DNA of 64,000 nt from Saccharothrix sp. GTDB lineage: Bacteria; Actinomycetota; Actinomycetes; Mycobacteriales; Pseudonocardiaceae. Made by a program: the position numbers and the translations under genes. Of this stretch, positions 63,951 to 64,000 are shown one piece after another; position 1 is the stretch's first letter; the number at the start of each line of letters is the position of its first letter. Location: contig NZ_JAPSLK010000037.1 in assembly GCF_031180885.1 (NCBI RefSeq), positions 1 through 64,000 of the forward strand, read 5' to 3'. The notes below the pieces were generated by a model. The model did not search any database. It was not told the DNA's origin and saw only the letters and a program-made list of their open reading frames with translations.

Positions 63951-64000
63951 GATCCCCGTTCGGGTGACGTGGCTTTACGCAGCGTCAGTCACCCTATCGA

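Overview
The window is very GC-rich, and its genes overlap as ATGA/GTGA pairs with strong third-position G/C bias. It carries a calerythrin-like EF-hand protein, a conservon, a large SARP regulator, DUF742, DUF1996 and DUF5753 proteins, F420-type luciferase-like oxidoreductases and a phosphatidylinositol-mannoside locus. Together these point to a filamentous actinomycete. Pseudonocardiales (Saccharothrix/Actinosynnema/Lentzea-like) is my inference from style and content, not from a marker gene. No rRNA, tRNA, CRISPR array or intact insertion sequence was seen.

Layout. 0-5.6 kb: a 12-copy 21-bp tandem array, a small membrane protein coupled to an EF-hand protein, an ABC exporter operon with a two-component system, and a lipoprotein. 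5.6-16.1 kb: a purine-catabolism regulon on the minus strand (HIU hydrolase, three xanthine-dehydrogenase subunits, 8-oxoguanine deaminase, guanine deaminase, NCS2 permease, XdhC chaperone, cyclotransferase-like protein), divergent from a PucR activator. 16.1-18.5 kb: a small gene bracketed by inverted copies of a hairpin repeat, then a DUF1996 secreted protein overlapping an Imm1-like gene. 18.7-26.8 kb: a STAND/NB-ARC-TPR protein, a TagF-like transferase, a SARP-NB-ARC-TPR regulator with an 11-bp-phased direct-repeat promoter, a 41-residue exported peptide and a secreted beta-propeller. 27-31 kb: a conservon (cvnABCD). 31-33.4 kb: an indole prenyltransferase plus flavin monooxygenase pair. 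34-35.5 kb: hydroxyacyl-CoA dehydrogenase and a frameshifted CBM2 protein.

35.6-42 kb: an ethanolamine/polyamine gamma-glutamylation cluster (permease, GlnA-like ligase, PuuD-like hydrolase, aldehyde dehydrogenase, SDR, GntR). 42-45 kb: a self-regulated HTH/Clp-N pair, a dead aldo-keto reductase behind an intact MerR-type operator, and DUF4240 and PH-domain genes. 45.2-53.5 kb: the conserved thrS-HIT-pgsA-patA-pimA-NUDIX membrane-lipid locus, split by about 2 kb of repeat-rich DNA and an XRE regulator. 53.6-61.3 kb: two LysR genes and a hydantoin/dihydropyrimidine catabolic operon (NCS1 permease, nitrilase-type amidohydrolase, dihydropyrimidinase, F420-type oxidoreductase). 61.4-64 kb: a deleted secreted-protease remnant and a second STAND/TPR gene.

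The least ordinary signal is a recurring one. Short tandem expansions sit on or against stop codons at five separate gene ends (1-252, 4251-4315, 44885-44925, 46149-46300, 49774-49912), sometimes separating what look like formerly overlapping genes. Other leads are the hairpin-repeat family, the shared N-terminal VQAG/HxH motif of two STAND proteins, and the orphan exported peptide beside a TPR regulator.
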